From positions 1-8,054 of the forward strand of contig CAZALT010000157.1 in NCBI GenBank assembly GCA_964485515.1: a stretch of 8,054 bases of DNA. The letters are read 5' to 3'. Positions 1-5,625 of the stretch are shown in pieces. This stretch comes from CAZALT01 sp964485515. GTDB lineage: Bacteria; Actinomycetota; Acidimicrobiia; Acidimicrobiales; Acidimicrobilacustridaceae. The notes below the pieces were generated by a model. That model made no database searches and was not told the origin of the DNA. It saw only the letters and a list, made by a program, of their open reading frames with translations. A program made the position numbers and the translations under genes. Each line of letters begins with the position of its first letter. Within the stretch, counting starts at the first letter, position 1.

Positions 1-5
1 CACCA
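1..5 (+). tRNA. Last five bases of a probable tRNA gene (CACCA), rest upstream of window
   Basis: Position 1 aligns with 4209, the last acceptor-stem base of the tRNA fragment at 4171-4213. Positions 2-5 are then the discriminator A and an encoded CCA. If element 1 inserted in the usual way, the complete tRNA, probably with a CAT anticodon, lies immediately upstream on the plus strand. Only five bases are visible, so this rests on the repeat copy and not on the tRNA itself. Confidence 0.45.
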
Positions 6-23
6 ACTTGAATGCGCAGGTCA

Positions 24-47
24 GGCCCCACTTCTCGAGGTGGGGTC
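24..47 (+). terminator. Hairpin terminator after the tRNA end
   Basis: GGCCCCAC (24-31) pairs with GTGGGGTC (40-47) as an 8-bp stem with one G-U pair and an 8-base loop. A pyrimidine-rich TCTTCTGCTT follows instead of a clean U run. It would end transcription of the upstream tRNA. It could also slow leftward int transcription, although the minus-strand tail is not U-rich. Confidence 0.55.
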
Positions 48-66
48 TTCTGCTTGTCGGGGTGGC

Positions 67-152
67 GTCTACCGGCGACGTCTACCGGCCCCGACGGGCC
101 GAGCCCCACTGATCTGGGCTTTCGCGGTTGATGGCTCGGTAGACGTCTACCG
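67..152. repeat. Cluster of four GTCTACCGG sites next to int1 (candidate integrase arm sites)
   Basis: Direct copies lie at 67-75 and 80-88, 13 bases apart. A perfect 16-bp palindrome, CGGTAGACGTCTACCG, lies at 137-152 and consists of two inverted, overlapping versions of the same word. The int1 stop codon (147-149 on the minus strand) falls inside the palindrome. The same cluster with the same spacing occurs at 4275-4360. Short repeats beside an attachment core are typical of arm-type sites bound by the N-terminal domain of tyrosine recombinases, or of excisionase sites; that role is inferred. Confidence 0.6.
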
Positions 153-1283
153 GGCGGCGTTGGCGATCATCTTGGCGAAGCGCTCGGCGGCCGCGGCGCT
201 CATGCCGGGTACGAGGTGCTGGTAGGTGTGGATGGTGAAGGACGGGTGGGCGTGGCCGAGTCGTTCGCTGACGACCTTGACGTCCTCGCCATCCGCGATG
301 AGCAGCGAGGCGTGGGTGTGGCGGAGGTCGTGGAATCGAACCCGGGGGATGTCGGTGCGGGCGATGATGCGGTCGAAGAGCTGGCTGATCGATTGTGGGT
401 TGAGGTAGCGGCCGGCGGTGTTGCAGAACATCCAGTCGTCGATCCCCGCCGGCAACGCATCGGCCTCGAGCCGGCGCCGCCACCGCTGGAGAAGGTCGAC
501 AGTGGCGGCGTCGAGCTCGACGGTGCGGCGGCTGGTGCGGGTCCTCGGTCCGAATTCGGTCGCGGTGCCGCCAACGCATTGAAGGGTGCGCCGGATCGAC
601 AGCCGGTTCGCCCGGGTGTCGAGGTCGAGCCATTTGAGGCCGGCGATCTCGCCGCGGCGCATGCCGGTGTGCGCCGCGAGGTGCAGGGCGGGGTAGAGCC
701 GGTGGGTGGATGCGACGTCGAGGAATCGGGCCAGCTCGGACTCGGTCCAGATGCGGGCGACCGCCTTGCCCGACCGTGATGGTCGGAGGTGTTCGTTGTC
801 GGCGACGTTGCGGCCGATCAGCTCGCGTCGCAACGCGAGGTCGAGCGCGGCGCGGACGATCATGTGCACCTCGAGGATCGTCTTTGGTGCGAGCCCTTGG
901 TTGTGCTGGCCGCCGGTGTTGGCCAGTTCGCCGTAGAAGGTCTCGAGGTGATCGAACCGGAGTCGCCGAAGCGGGATGTCGCCGATGGCGGGAACGATGT
1001 AGCGGTCGACGAACCACGCGTACCGGTATGCGGTTGTTGCGCGGACCTGGCGCCGCTTGCGTGGGATCCACTGCTCGGTGAGGAACTCGCCGAGCGTCAT
1101 CGGGCCGCCGGTCTTGGGCGGTGGGACAGCGTCGCGTTCGTCGTCGAGGCGACGAACCATGGCTTCCGCGTCGGCTCGGTCGTGGCCCGCCGGGTGCCAT
1201 CGTCGGCGTTCCTTGGCGGTGAGCGGGTCGGTGCCGTAGGCGACGACGTAGAAGCGGTTCTGGCGTTGGATGATGTAGCTCAT
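147..1283 (-). CDS. Tyrosine recombinase / integrase (Int1)
   Basis: A 378-residue site-specific recombinase, presumed to integrate and excise the element at the tRNA gene. Residues 1-55 resemble an AP2-like arm-DNA-binding domain, about 61-165 a SAM-like core-binding domain, and about 175-370 the catalytic domain. The catalytic set reads R209 (TGMRRGE), H318 and R321 (HDLRHTHA), H344 (LGHA) and nucleophile Y354 (HTYQHL). The beta-hairpin position usually held by Lys (PKT) is Arg here: PRT at R247. The start chosen is the ATG at 1283 with GAGG just upstream. An open frame continues to 1481 but overlaps the P450, and its similarity to Int2 ends about 13 codons above this ATG. It is about 91% identical to Int2 by hand count (about 32 differences). 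It is divergent from the P450 gene, and its stop lies inside a palindromic site, so integrase binding could affect its own 3' end. Confidence 0.93.
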   Translation of the reverse strand: MSYIIQRQNRFYVVAYGTDPLTAKERRRWHPAGHDRADAEAMVRRLDDERDAVPPPKTGGPMTLGEFLTEQWIPRKRRQVRATTAYRYAWFVDRYIVPAIGDIPLRRLRFDHLETFYGELANTGGQHNQGLAPKTILEVHMIVRAALDLALRRELIGRNVADNEHLRPSRSGKAVARIWTESELARFLDVASTHRLYPALHLAAHTGMRRGEIAGLKWLDLDTRANRLSIRRTLQCVGGTATEFGPRTRTSRRTVELDAATVDLLQRWRRRLEADALPAGIDDWMFCNTAGRYLNPQSISQLFDRIIARTDIPRVRFHDLRHTHASLLIADGEDVKVVSERLGHAHPSFTIHTYQHLVPGMSAAAAERFAKMIANAAR

Positions 1284-1411
1284 CGCCTCAGCGTGAACGA
1301 CTTCGACGCCAACCCGAAGAGCGATGTCGACCTGTACCGCAGCCTCGGTCCGCCGGCGAGCAGGCGAAATATTCGTGTACCGTACGGATATCGGCGACCG
1401 AGGGGGAGCGC
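1284..1411. promoter_or_regulatory. Divergent promoter region between int1 and the P450 gene
   Basis: A 128-bp gap between divergent starts. Positions 1289-1322 are shared with the region upstream of int2; the rest is unique. An AT-richer patch (AAATATT, 1367-1373) stands out. TACCGT at 1378-1383 fits an actinobacterial TANNNT -10 element for the P450, and it overlaps an 8-bp palindrome, CCGTACGG (1380-1387), that could be part of an operator for the downstream TetR protein. No convincing -35 is visible. The ribosome binding site is AGGGGGAG at 1401-1408. Confidence 0.4.
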
Positions 1412-2635
1412 ATGTCCGATCGCATCTTCGAGAGCGCAGTGATGGAGTGCCCACACGCCTACTTGGGCGAGCTGCGAGCACAGGAGCCCGTGCACCGGGT
1501 CGAGGGCACCGATGCGTTCTTGGTGACCCGGCTCGACCTGGTGAAGGAGGTCGTGGCGGACCCGAAGCGGTTCTCGAGCCGAACCGGTGAGTTCCTGTTC
1601 TGCGACGTCGACGGTCAGGTGGGACTGCGGCCGCCGATCGGCGAGGCCGGCCGCGACGAGGACGCGTTCGGGATCCTGGCGACCGCCGATCCGCCCGACC
1701 ATGCCCGACACCGCGCCGTGTTGAGCCGCATCTTGTCTGCGGGAGCGATCAAGGCGCGCGCTGGCGAGTTCCAAGCGATGATCGACGCCGCACTCGATCC
1801 GGCGTTGGTGCGGGGCCGAGTGGAGTGGATGGAGGAGGTCGCGGAGCCGCTGCCGATGCTCATGGTGACTCGACTCCTCGGCGTTGCCGACGAGGACGCA
1901 CCGGTGCTCAAGGAGCAGGGCTACGCATCGGTCGAGTTGATCAGCGGGTTCGTGTCCGACGATGACATCCCCGCCTTGCAGGCCAAGCTGGTCGAGCTCG
2001 GCCCGGCGATCGAGGCGTTCGCCGCGGCGTGCGCCTCGCCGGATCCGGATCCGTCGACCGTCGTCGGAGTGTGCGCCAGCTCGCTCGCGACGGGGGATCT
2101 CGACGAGCTCGAGGTGTTCGGGATCCTTGCCACGTTGCTGGCGGCTGGTGGCGAGTCGACCACGAGCCTCCTCGGTGCCGGGGTCCGCATCCTGGCTGAG
2201 GACCGTGTGCTCCAGGACCGCCTGCGCGCTGACCCGTCCCTGGTCCCGGCGTTCGTCGAGGAGGCGTGTCGGATCGAGCCACCGTTCCGCGGTCACTACC
2301 GGCGGGTCGTCTCCGACACGACCCTCGCCGGTGTCGATCTTCCGGCTGGCTCACGGCTCGTGCTCGCGTGGCCTGCGGCAAATCGGGGCGACGAGCTCGG
2401 AGGCGATGCGGTCGACGTCGATCGATCGAACCCCCGCCAGCACGTCGGGTTCGGGTGGGGTGCACACCTGTGCGTCGGCGCGCCGCTGGCGAGGATGGAA
2501 GCGCGGGTCGCGTTCGAACGGCTCCTGGCACGAACCCGCGTCTTCACGATCGAGCCGGGTGCCGAGATCCGCCACCACCGCAGCTTGATGGTCCGTCGCC
2601 TCGAGTCTCTCCCTCTCACCCTCGTGCCCGCATGA
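1412..2635 (+). CDS. Cytochrome P450 (soluble bacterial type)
   Basis: A 407-residue haem-thiolate monooxygenase, full length for soluble bacterial P450s. Motifs appear in order: helix C DHARHR (96-101); I-helix AAGGESTTS (244-252); ExxR E284-R287 (EACR); and haem loop FGWGAHLCVG (347-356) with ligand Cys354. In the I-helix the acid is E248, and the usual oxygen-activating Thr is Ser249, followed by Thr250 and Thr251. The stretch between ExxR and the haem loop (ANRGDELGGDAVDVDRSNP) is shorter than usual. There is no signal peptide or membrane anchor, so it should be cytoplasmic. The ATG has a strong AGGGGGAG upstream. The stop overlaps the TetR start (ATGA). No ferredoxin or ferredoxin reductase is present, so electrons would come from host partners. 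The substrate is unknown; I do not recognise a CYP subfamily. Confidence 0.95.
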   Translation: MSDRIFESAVMECPHAYLGELRAQEPVHRVEGTDAFLVTRLDLVKEVVADPKRFSSRTGEFLFCDVDGQVGLRPPIGEAGRDEDAFGILATADPPDHARHRAVLSRILSAGAIKARAGEFQAMIDAALDPALVRGRVEWMEEVAEPLPMLMVTRLLGVADEDAPVLKEQGYASVELISGFVSDDDIPALQAKLVELGPAIEAFAAACASPDPDPSTVVGVCASSLATGDLDELEVFGILATLLAAGGESTTSLLGAGVRILAEDRVLQDRLRADPSLVPAFVEEACRIEPPFRGHYRRVVSDTTLAGVDLPAGSRLVLAWPAANRGDELGGDAVDVDRSNPRQHVGFGWGAHLCVGAPLARMEARVAFERLLARTRVFTIEPGAEIRHHRSLMVRRLESLPLTLVPA

Positions 2636-3282
2636 GCACTCGCAGCGCTCCGGTCGAAGGCCGAGCACAGCAAACCTCCGCGTCACCGGAGTCGGATCGC
2701 CCTCGAACACGTCGAGGTCCCGGTCGGCCGAAGGTGCTCACCCACGACGAGATCATCGACGCCGCCATGGTCATCGCCCGCGATCAGGGCATCGCGCAGC
2801 TCTCCATGCGCGCGGTCGCCCGGCAACTCGATGTTCCGCCCATGACGATCTACGGCTACGTCCCCAACAAAGACGCGCTCGACACGATGGTCATCGACCG
2901 CATCCTGAGCGAGGTCCGCATCCCCGAACCCGATGAAGGGCCGTGGGACGAACGGCTGCGCACCCTGCTTTGCGACGCACGCCGGATCCTCGTCGAGCGA
3001 CCGCACCTCGGCGACAGACAGCCGATCCTCGGTGGAAGCGCGGTTGAGCTGCTGCATCGAGGCGCGTTCGGTCGCGAAGCGACCCGCCTCGCCGACGGGG
3101 TCTTCGACCTGCTCACCGAAGGCGGCTTCGCGTCGGACGATCTGGGTGTCTGCTTCAGCGCCCTGTTCACCTACGTCACCGGCTACGTCGACCCCGCCGC
3201 AGACGCCGATGTCTTCGCCGTCGGTCTGCAGGCACTCATCGCAGGGATCCGACAGACGATCGGACCACGCGCCATCGACTGA
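2632..3282 (+). CDS. TetR/AcrR-family transcriptional regulator
   Basis: A 216-residue one-component repressor. A basic, Pro/Arg-rich tail (1-34, ending RRGPGRPK) precedes a TetR DNA-binding domain at about 38-84, with the helix-turn-helix in SMRAVARQLDVPPMTIYGYV (58-77) and the following PNKDALDTMV. Residues 100-216 are a helical ligand-binding and dimerisation domain, possibly of the TetR C-terminal class; the ligand is unknown. The start is the ATG inside ATGA, overlapping the P450 stop by four bases. There is no separate ribosome binding site, so translation is probably coupled to the P450. The frame is open further upstream (to 2266), but that part lies wholly inside the P450. The likely job is autoregulation of the P450-TetR operon from the 1284-1411 region. 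A palindrome there is a candidate operator, but that is inference. Confidence 0.9.
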   Translation: MSTRSAPVEGRAQQTSASPESDRPRTRRGPGRPKVLTHDEIIDAAMVIARDQGIAQLSMRAVARQLDVPPMTIYGYVPNKDALDTMVIDRILSEVRIPEPDEGPWDERLRTLLCDARRILVERPHLGDRQPILGGSAVELLHRGAFGREATRLADGVFDLLTEGGFASDDLGVCFSALFTYVTGYVDPAADADVFAVGLQALIAGIRQTIGPRAID

Positions 3283-3369
3283 CGCCGACCGGCCCTGAGC
3301 GCGAGCGTGGACCAGCGAAGCTCGAGGGTGATGTCGGTACCGTCCGACCGAAGCCGAGGAGTGCAGCAG

Positions 3370-3750
3370 TTGACGAAGCAACGTCACATCCGGCCGGGCG
3401 ATCATCTGCACGAGGACGACACGATCGTCATCCGTGGCGGCGATCTCGACCCCGACGTCGTGCGGGCAGATGCGCTGCGGTATCACTCGATCTATGGCGA
3501 GTACGGCATCTCGGTGTTCGCTGCCCGTGACGCGACCGTCGACGAGCTCGCACAGCAGGTTCCGCTGGTGCGCTTCGAGGTCCTCACCCTGGTGCGCGTC
3601 GGTGACCTGCGGGCGGCGGGCTTTCGGCTCGAACCGACCGGCCGCAACCCACGACACTTCACGGTCGCCTTCGATGACCTCGAGCAAGGGGTCGACGCGC
3701 TGGAAGCCTGTGAGCATCGCAGCTGGCTGAACCCGTACCATGAGGACTGA
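3370..3750 (+). CDS. Small conserved-looking protein of unknown function (first of a pair)
   Basis: Function not recognised. With the TTG at 3370 it is 126 residues, preceded by GAGGAG (3356-3361) at 8-base spacing; GTG 3361, ATG 3331 and GTG 3307 are in-frame alternatives with poorer or no ribosome binding site. A possible -10 (TACCGT, 3338-3343) suggests its own promoter after the TetR gene. Visible traits: IRGGDLDPD (21-29), an aromatic YHSIYGEYGISVFAARD stretch (38-54), and PTGRNPRHFTVAFDDL (89-104), ending LNPYHED. It looks like a compact soluble alpha/beta protein with conserved His, Tyr and Arg, which is compatible with a small enzyme or toxin but not diagnostic. The next gene follows 19 bases later with a strong ribosome binding site, so the two are probably one operon. 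Confidence 0.75.
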   Translation: MTKQRHIRPGDHLHEDDTIVIRGGDLDPDVVRADALRYHSIYGEYGISVFAARDATVDELAQQVPLVRFEVLTLVRVGDLRAAGFRLEPTGRNPRHFTVAFDDLEQGVDALEACEHRSWLNPYHED

Positions 3751-3769
3751 CCGAACGGAGGTGACAGCC

Positions 3770-4015
3770 ATGGATGACCTCGACCTCGTCGCCGACCTCA
3801 ACGACCAAGACGACGACGGCCTCGGCTGGTCCACCCTCGCCGATGCCGTTGCCCCCGAACGCATCCGCCCCGGCGCGATGCTGCTCGCCGGCAACTCCCA
3901 GGCCCATGCCGTCGTGCGGGTCGTCGCCGTCGATGACGACGGCCAGGTGCATTTCGCGATCCTGCCCGGATCGGTCGCCAAGAACCGGCACCTGCTCGAC
4001 CGAACGGTGGCCTGA
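3770..4015 (+). CDS. Small acidic protein of unknown function (second of a pair)
   Basis: An 81-residue protein. The start is the ATG at 3770 with GGAGGTGA (3757-3764) five bases upstream; an in-frame ATG at 3740 would overlap the previous gene and has no ribosome binding site. Residues 1-20 are strongly acidic (MDDLDLVADLNDQDDDG). Residues 34-70 look beta-rich (PGAMLLAGNSQAHAVVRVVAVDD, then VHFAILPGSVAKN). There is no helix-turn-helix of the excisionase kind and no membrane segment. Size and order are compatible with the partner of a toxin-antitoxin pair, but nothing in the sequence proves that. It is the last gene before the right end of element 1. Confidence 0.72.
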   Translation: MDDLDLVADLNDQDDDGLGWSTLADAVAPERIRPGAMLLAGNSQAHAVVRVVAVDDDGQVHFAILPGSVAKNRHLLDRTVA

Positions 4016-4170
4016 CGTGCCCGCCCAGCTGCCGGCCGACTTCTACACTTCTTCTACACTTTTCAAAGTGACGGGGTGGTACGAGGCGGTACGGTCGGGG
4101 AGTGCGGCAGCGCGAAACCCCAGCTCAGCGGTACCAAACGGGACGGCCTGGTACGAGCTGGCATGACCCC
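4016..4170. repeat. Repeat-rich right end of element 1 (candidate right-arm sites)
   Basis: No gene is seen here. An 11-bp tandem repeat, CTTCTACACTT, lies at 4040-4050 and 4051-4061, running into the palindrome CACTTTTCAAAGTG (4057-4070). Then come four GGTAC-containing words: TGGTACGAG at 4077-4085 and again at 4149-4157, CGGTACGGT at 4087-4095, and CGGTACCAA at 4129-4137. A nested inverted repeat pairs CAGCTC and GTACCA (4121-4126, 4131-4136) with TGGTAC and GAGCTG (4149-4154, 4155-4160). Clustered short repeats beside the attachment core are expected of recombinase or accessory-factor binding sites. Confidence 0.5.
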
Positions 4171-4213
4171 CATAACCCGAAGGTCGCAGGTTCAAATCCT
4201 GCCCCCGCCACCA
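4171..4213 (+). pseudogene. tRNA 3'-half remnant (CAT anticodon), element 1/2 junction attachment site
   Basis: The fragment contains CAT at the anticodon position followed by AA, the 3' anticodon strand CCCGA, variable bases AGGTC, a perfect T-arm GCAGG-TTCAAAT-CCTGC (4186-4202), acceptor strand CCCCGCC (4203-4209), discriminator A and encoded CCA. The 5' half is missing. The preceding bases (TGACC) do not pair with CCCGA, position 33 is C instead of the invariant T, and no GGCGGGG acceptor strand lies about 76 bases upstream. Identity therefore breaks in the anticodon loop, a favoured crossover site for tRNA-targeting tyrosine recombinases. An elongator tRNA-Met is most likely; tRNA-Ile2 or initiator tRNA cannot be excluded. 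Confidence 0.72.
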
Positions 4214-4263
4214 ACTTGAATGCGCAGGTCAGGCCCCACTTCTCGAGGTGGGGTCTTCTGCTT
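4209..4263 (+). repeat. Perfect 55-bp direct repeat, copy 2
   Basis: Identical to 1-55. It includes the tRNA terminus and the hairpin, and marks the start of element 2. Confidence 0.9.
4232..4255 (+). terminator. Hairpin terminator, second copy
   Basis: The same 8-bp stem (4232-4239 with 4248-4255) as at 24-47, followed by TCTTCTGCTT. Here it follows a dead tRNA fragment, so it may only insulate element 1 from element 2. Confidence 0.45.
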
Positions 4264-4274
4264 CTCAGGGTGGG

Positions 4275-4360
4275 GTCTACCGGCGACGTCTACCGGGTTC
4301 GGCGATCGCACCACCTCTGAGCTGGGCTTTCGCGGCTGATGGCTCGGTAGACGTCTACCG
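4275..4360. repeat. Cluster of four GTCTACCGG sites next to int2 (candidate integrase arm sites)
   Basis: Direct copies lie at 4275-4283 and 4288-4296, and the 16-bp palindrome CGGTAGACGTCTACCG at 4345-4360. Spacing is exactly as in element 1: 13 bases, then 57 bases from the second copy to the palindrome. The first half of the DNA between the last two has diverged. The int2 stop codon (4355-4357) lies inside the palindrome. Confidence 0.6.
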
Positions 4361-5488
4361 AGTCGCGGCGGCGATCATGGTGGCGAAGCGCTCTGCGGCG
4401 GCGGCGCTCATGCCGGGGAGCAGGTGCTGGTAGGTGTGGATGGTGAAGGCGGGGTGGGCGTGACCGAGCCGTTCGCTGACGACCTTGACGTCCTCACCGT
4501 CGGCGATGAGCAGCGAGGCGTGGGTGTGGCGGAGGTCGTGGAATCGGACTCGCGGGATGTCGGTGCGGGCGAGGATCCGATCGAAGAGCTGGCTGATCGA
4601 CTGCGGGTTGAGGTAGCGGCCAGCGGTGTTGCAGAACATCCAGTCGTCGATCCCCGCGGGCAGCCCGTCGCGTTCGAGTCGCTGCTGCCATCGCTGGAGG
4701 AGGTCGACGGTCGCTGCGTCGAGCTCGACGGTGCGGCGGCTGGTGCGGGTCTTGGGTCCGAACTCGGTGGCGGTGCCGCCGACGCATTGGAGGGTGCGCC
4801 GGATCGACAGCCGGTTGGCCTTGGTGTCGAGGTCGTGCCACTTGAGCCCGGCGATCTCGCCGCGCCGCATGCCGGTGTGCGCCGCGAGGTGCAGGGCGGG
4901 GTAGAGCCGGTGGGTGGAGGCGATGTCGAGGAACCGGGCCAGTTCGGACTCGGTCCAGATGCGGGCCACGGCCTTGCCCGAACGTGACGGCCGGAGGTGT
5001 TCGTTGTCGGCGACGTTGCGGCCGATGAGCTCGCGTCGCAGGGCGAGGTCGAGCGCAGCGCGGACGATGATGTGCACCTCGAGGACGGTCTTCGGTGAGA
5101 GTCCTTGGCCGTGTTGGCCGCCGGTGGTGGACAGCTCGCCGTAGAACGTCTCGAGGTGATCGAGCCGGAGGCGACGCAGCGGGATGTCGCCGATCGCGGG
5201 GACGATGTAGCGGTCGACGAACCAGGCATACCGGTACGCGGTCGTCGCCCGGACCTGGCGGCGCTTGCGCGGCATCCACTGGTCGGTGAGGAACCCGCCG
5301 AAGGTGATCGGTCCGCCGGTCTTCGGTGGCGGGTCGTCACGTTCCAGGTCGAGGCGAGTGGACATGGCTTCGGCGTCGGCGCGGTCGTGTCCGGCGGGGT
5401 GCCATCGTCGGCGTTCCTTTCCGGTGAGTGGGTCGGTGCCGTAGGCGACGACGTAGAAGCGGTTCTGGCGTTGGATGATGTAGCTCAT
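4355..5488 (-). CDS. Tyrosine recombinase / integrase (Int2)
   Basis: A 377-residue paralogue of Int1 with the same three-part layout: arm-binding domain about 1-55, core-binding about 60-164, catalytic about 174-369. The full catalytic set is present: R208, the beta-hairpin Lys K246 (GPKTRTSRRT), H317 and R320, H343 and Tyr353. It is one residue shorter than Int1 because of a one-codon gap near residue 52, and differs at about 32 positions, many of them conservative. The start is the ATG at 5488, matching Int1; an in-frame GTG two codons upstream (in HAVSM) is possible, and no clear ribosome binding site is seen. It reads toward the attachment site and is divergent from the 572-residue cargo gene. 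With its canonical Lys it is the better candidate for an active enzyme and could act on both elements. Confidence 0.94.
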   Translation of the reverse strand: MSYIIQRQNRFYVVAYGTDPLTGKERRRWHPAGHDRADAEAMSTRLDLERDDPPPKTGGPITFGGFLTDQWMPRKRRQVRATTAYRYAWFVDRYIVPAIGDIPLRRLRLDHLETFYGELSTTGGQHGQGLSPKTVLEVHIIVRAALDLALRRELIGRNVADNEHLRPSRSGKAVARIWTESELARFLDIASTHRLYPALHLAAHTGMRRGEIAGLKWHDLDTKANRLSIRRTLQCVGGTATEFGPKTRTSRRTVELDAATVDLLQRWQQRLERDGLPAGIDDWMFCNTAGRYLNPQSISQLFDRILARTDIPRVRFHDLRHTHASLLIADGEDVKVVSERLGHAHPAFTIHTYQHLLPGMSAAAAERFATMIAAATR

Positions 5489-5625
5489 CGACACAGCGTG
5501 GACGACTTCGACGCCAACCCGAAGGGCTCGTTGGAGTCCGACGGCAGTCGTCTGGTGCTCACGGTGCTCGATCGTGCCGCGGAACGTCCTGGGTGGTGTC
5601 ACTGACCGGCCATATCCTCGGCGGC
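5489..5625. promoter_or_regulatory. Divergent promoter region with leaderless-type -10 for the 572-residue gene
   Basis: A 137-bp gap between int2 and the cargo gene. Positions up to 5527 are shared with element 1; the rest is unique. TATCCT (5613-5618) fits the actinobacterial TANNNT -10 motif and would start transcription about 7-8 bases downstream, on or next to the GTG at 5626. That is the arrangement of a leaderless mRNA. No good -35 is seen. Confidence 0.45.

Larger units (their letters stand above)
1..55 (+). repeat. Perfect 55-bp direct repeat, copy 1 (attachment-site side)
   Basis: Identical base for base to 4209-4263; the copies diverge after the shared ...TCTGCTT. The repeat covers the tRNA 3' terminus and a downstream hairpin. 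The tRNA portion is probably part of the recombination core, while the remainder is probably the conserved int-proximal end of two related elements. Confidence 0.9.
1..4213. mobile_element. Integrative element 1 (tRNA-targeting, tyrosine-recombinase type, about 4.2 kb)
   Basis: The stretch is bounded on the left by what looks like the 3' end of a tRNA gene, and on the right by an orphan tRNA 3' half (4171-4213). Positions 1-55 and 4209-4263 are identical. An integrase gene sits next to the left boundary and reads toward it, the usual position for tRNA-integrating elements. The content is Int1, a P450, a TetR regulator and two small unknown genes. I see no excisionase, replication initiator, FtsK/Tra-like transfer gene or phage structural gene, so it looks like a minimal element that may need help to move. 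The exact left boundary cannot be fixed because the tRNA 5' half would lie before the window. Confidence 0.72.

Noticed and set aside
67..152. CRISPR-like array
   Set aside because: The repeated word is only 9 bases, occurs in mixed orientation, and there is no series of equal spacers or any cas gene.
1284..1481. Upstream extension of Int1 (and likewise Int2 up to 5602)
   Set aside because: Similarity between the two integrases ends about 13 codons above the ATG, the extension of Int1 overlaps the P450 start, and no start codon lies in the shared part except a GTG in Int2 only.
1280..2296. Minus-strand open frame of 338 codons opposite the P450
   Set aside because: The plus strand encodes an unambiguous P450 with all motifs; the antisense product is Arg/Gln/His-rich, as expected for shadow frames in high-GC DNA.
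2266..2631. N-terminal extension of the TetR gene to an upstream ATG
   Set aside because: It would lie entirely inside the P450 haem-domain coding region and add low-complexity Arg/Pro sequence; ATG 2632 in ATGA overlap is the natural start.
3307..3369. GTG 3307 or ATG 3331 start for the 126-residue protein
   Set aside because: Neither has a ribosome binding site, while GAGGAG sits 8 bases before TTG 3370; kept only as alternatives.
2683..3981. Long minus-strand open frame (432 codons) opposite the TetR gene and the small pair
   Set aside because: It is a GC-rich shadow of three genes with recognisable products or good ribosome binding sites on the plus strand. Its translation shows no family features and spans gene boundaries.
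4120..4213. A complete functional tRNA gene
   Set aside because: AGCTCAG at 4122 looks D-arm-like, but the anticodon stem 5' strand does not pair, position 33 is C, and there is no acceptor 5' strand complementary to CCCCGCC at the right distance.
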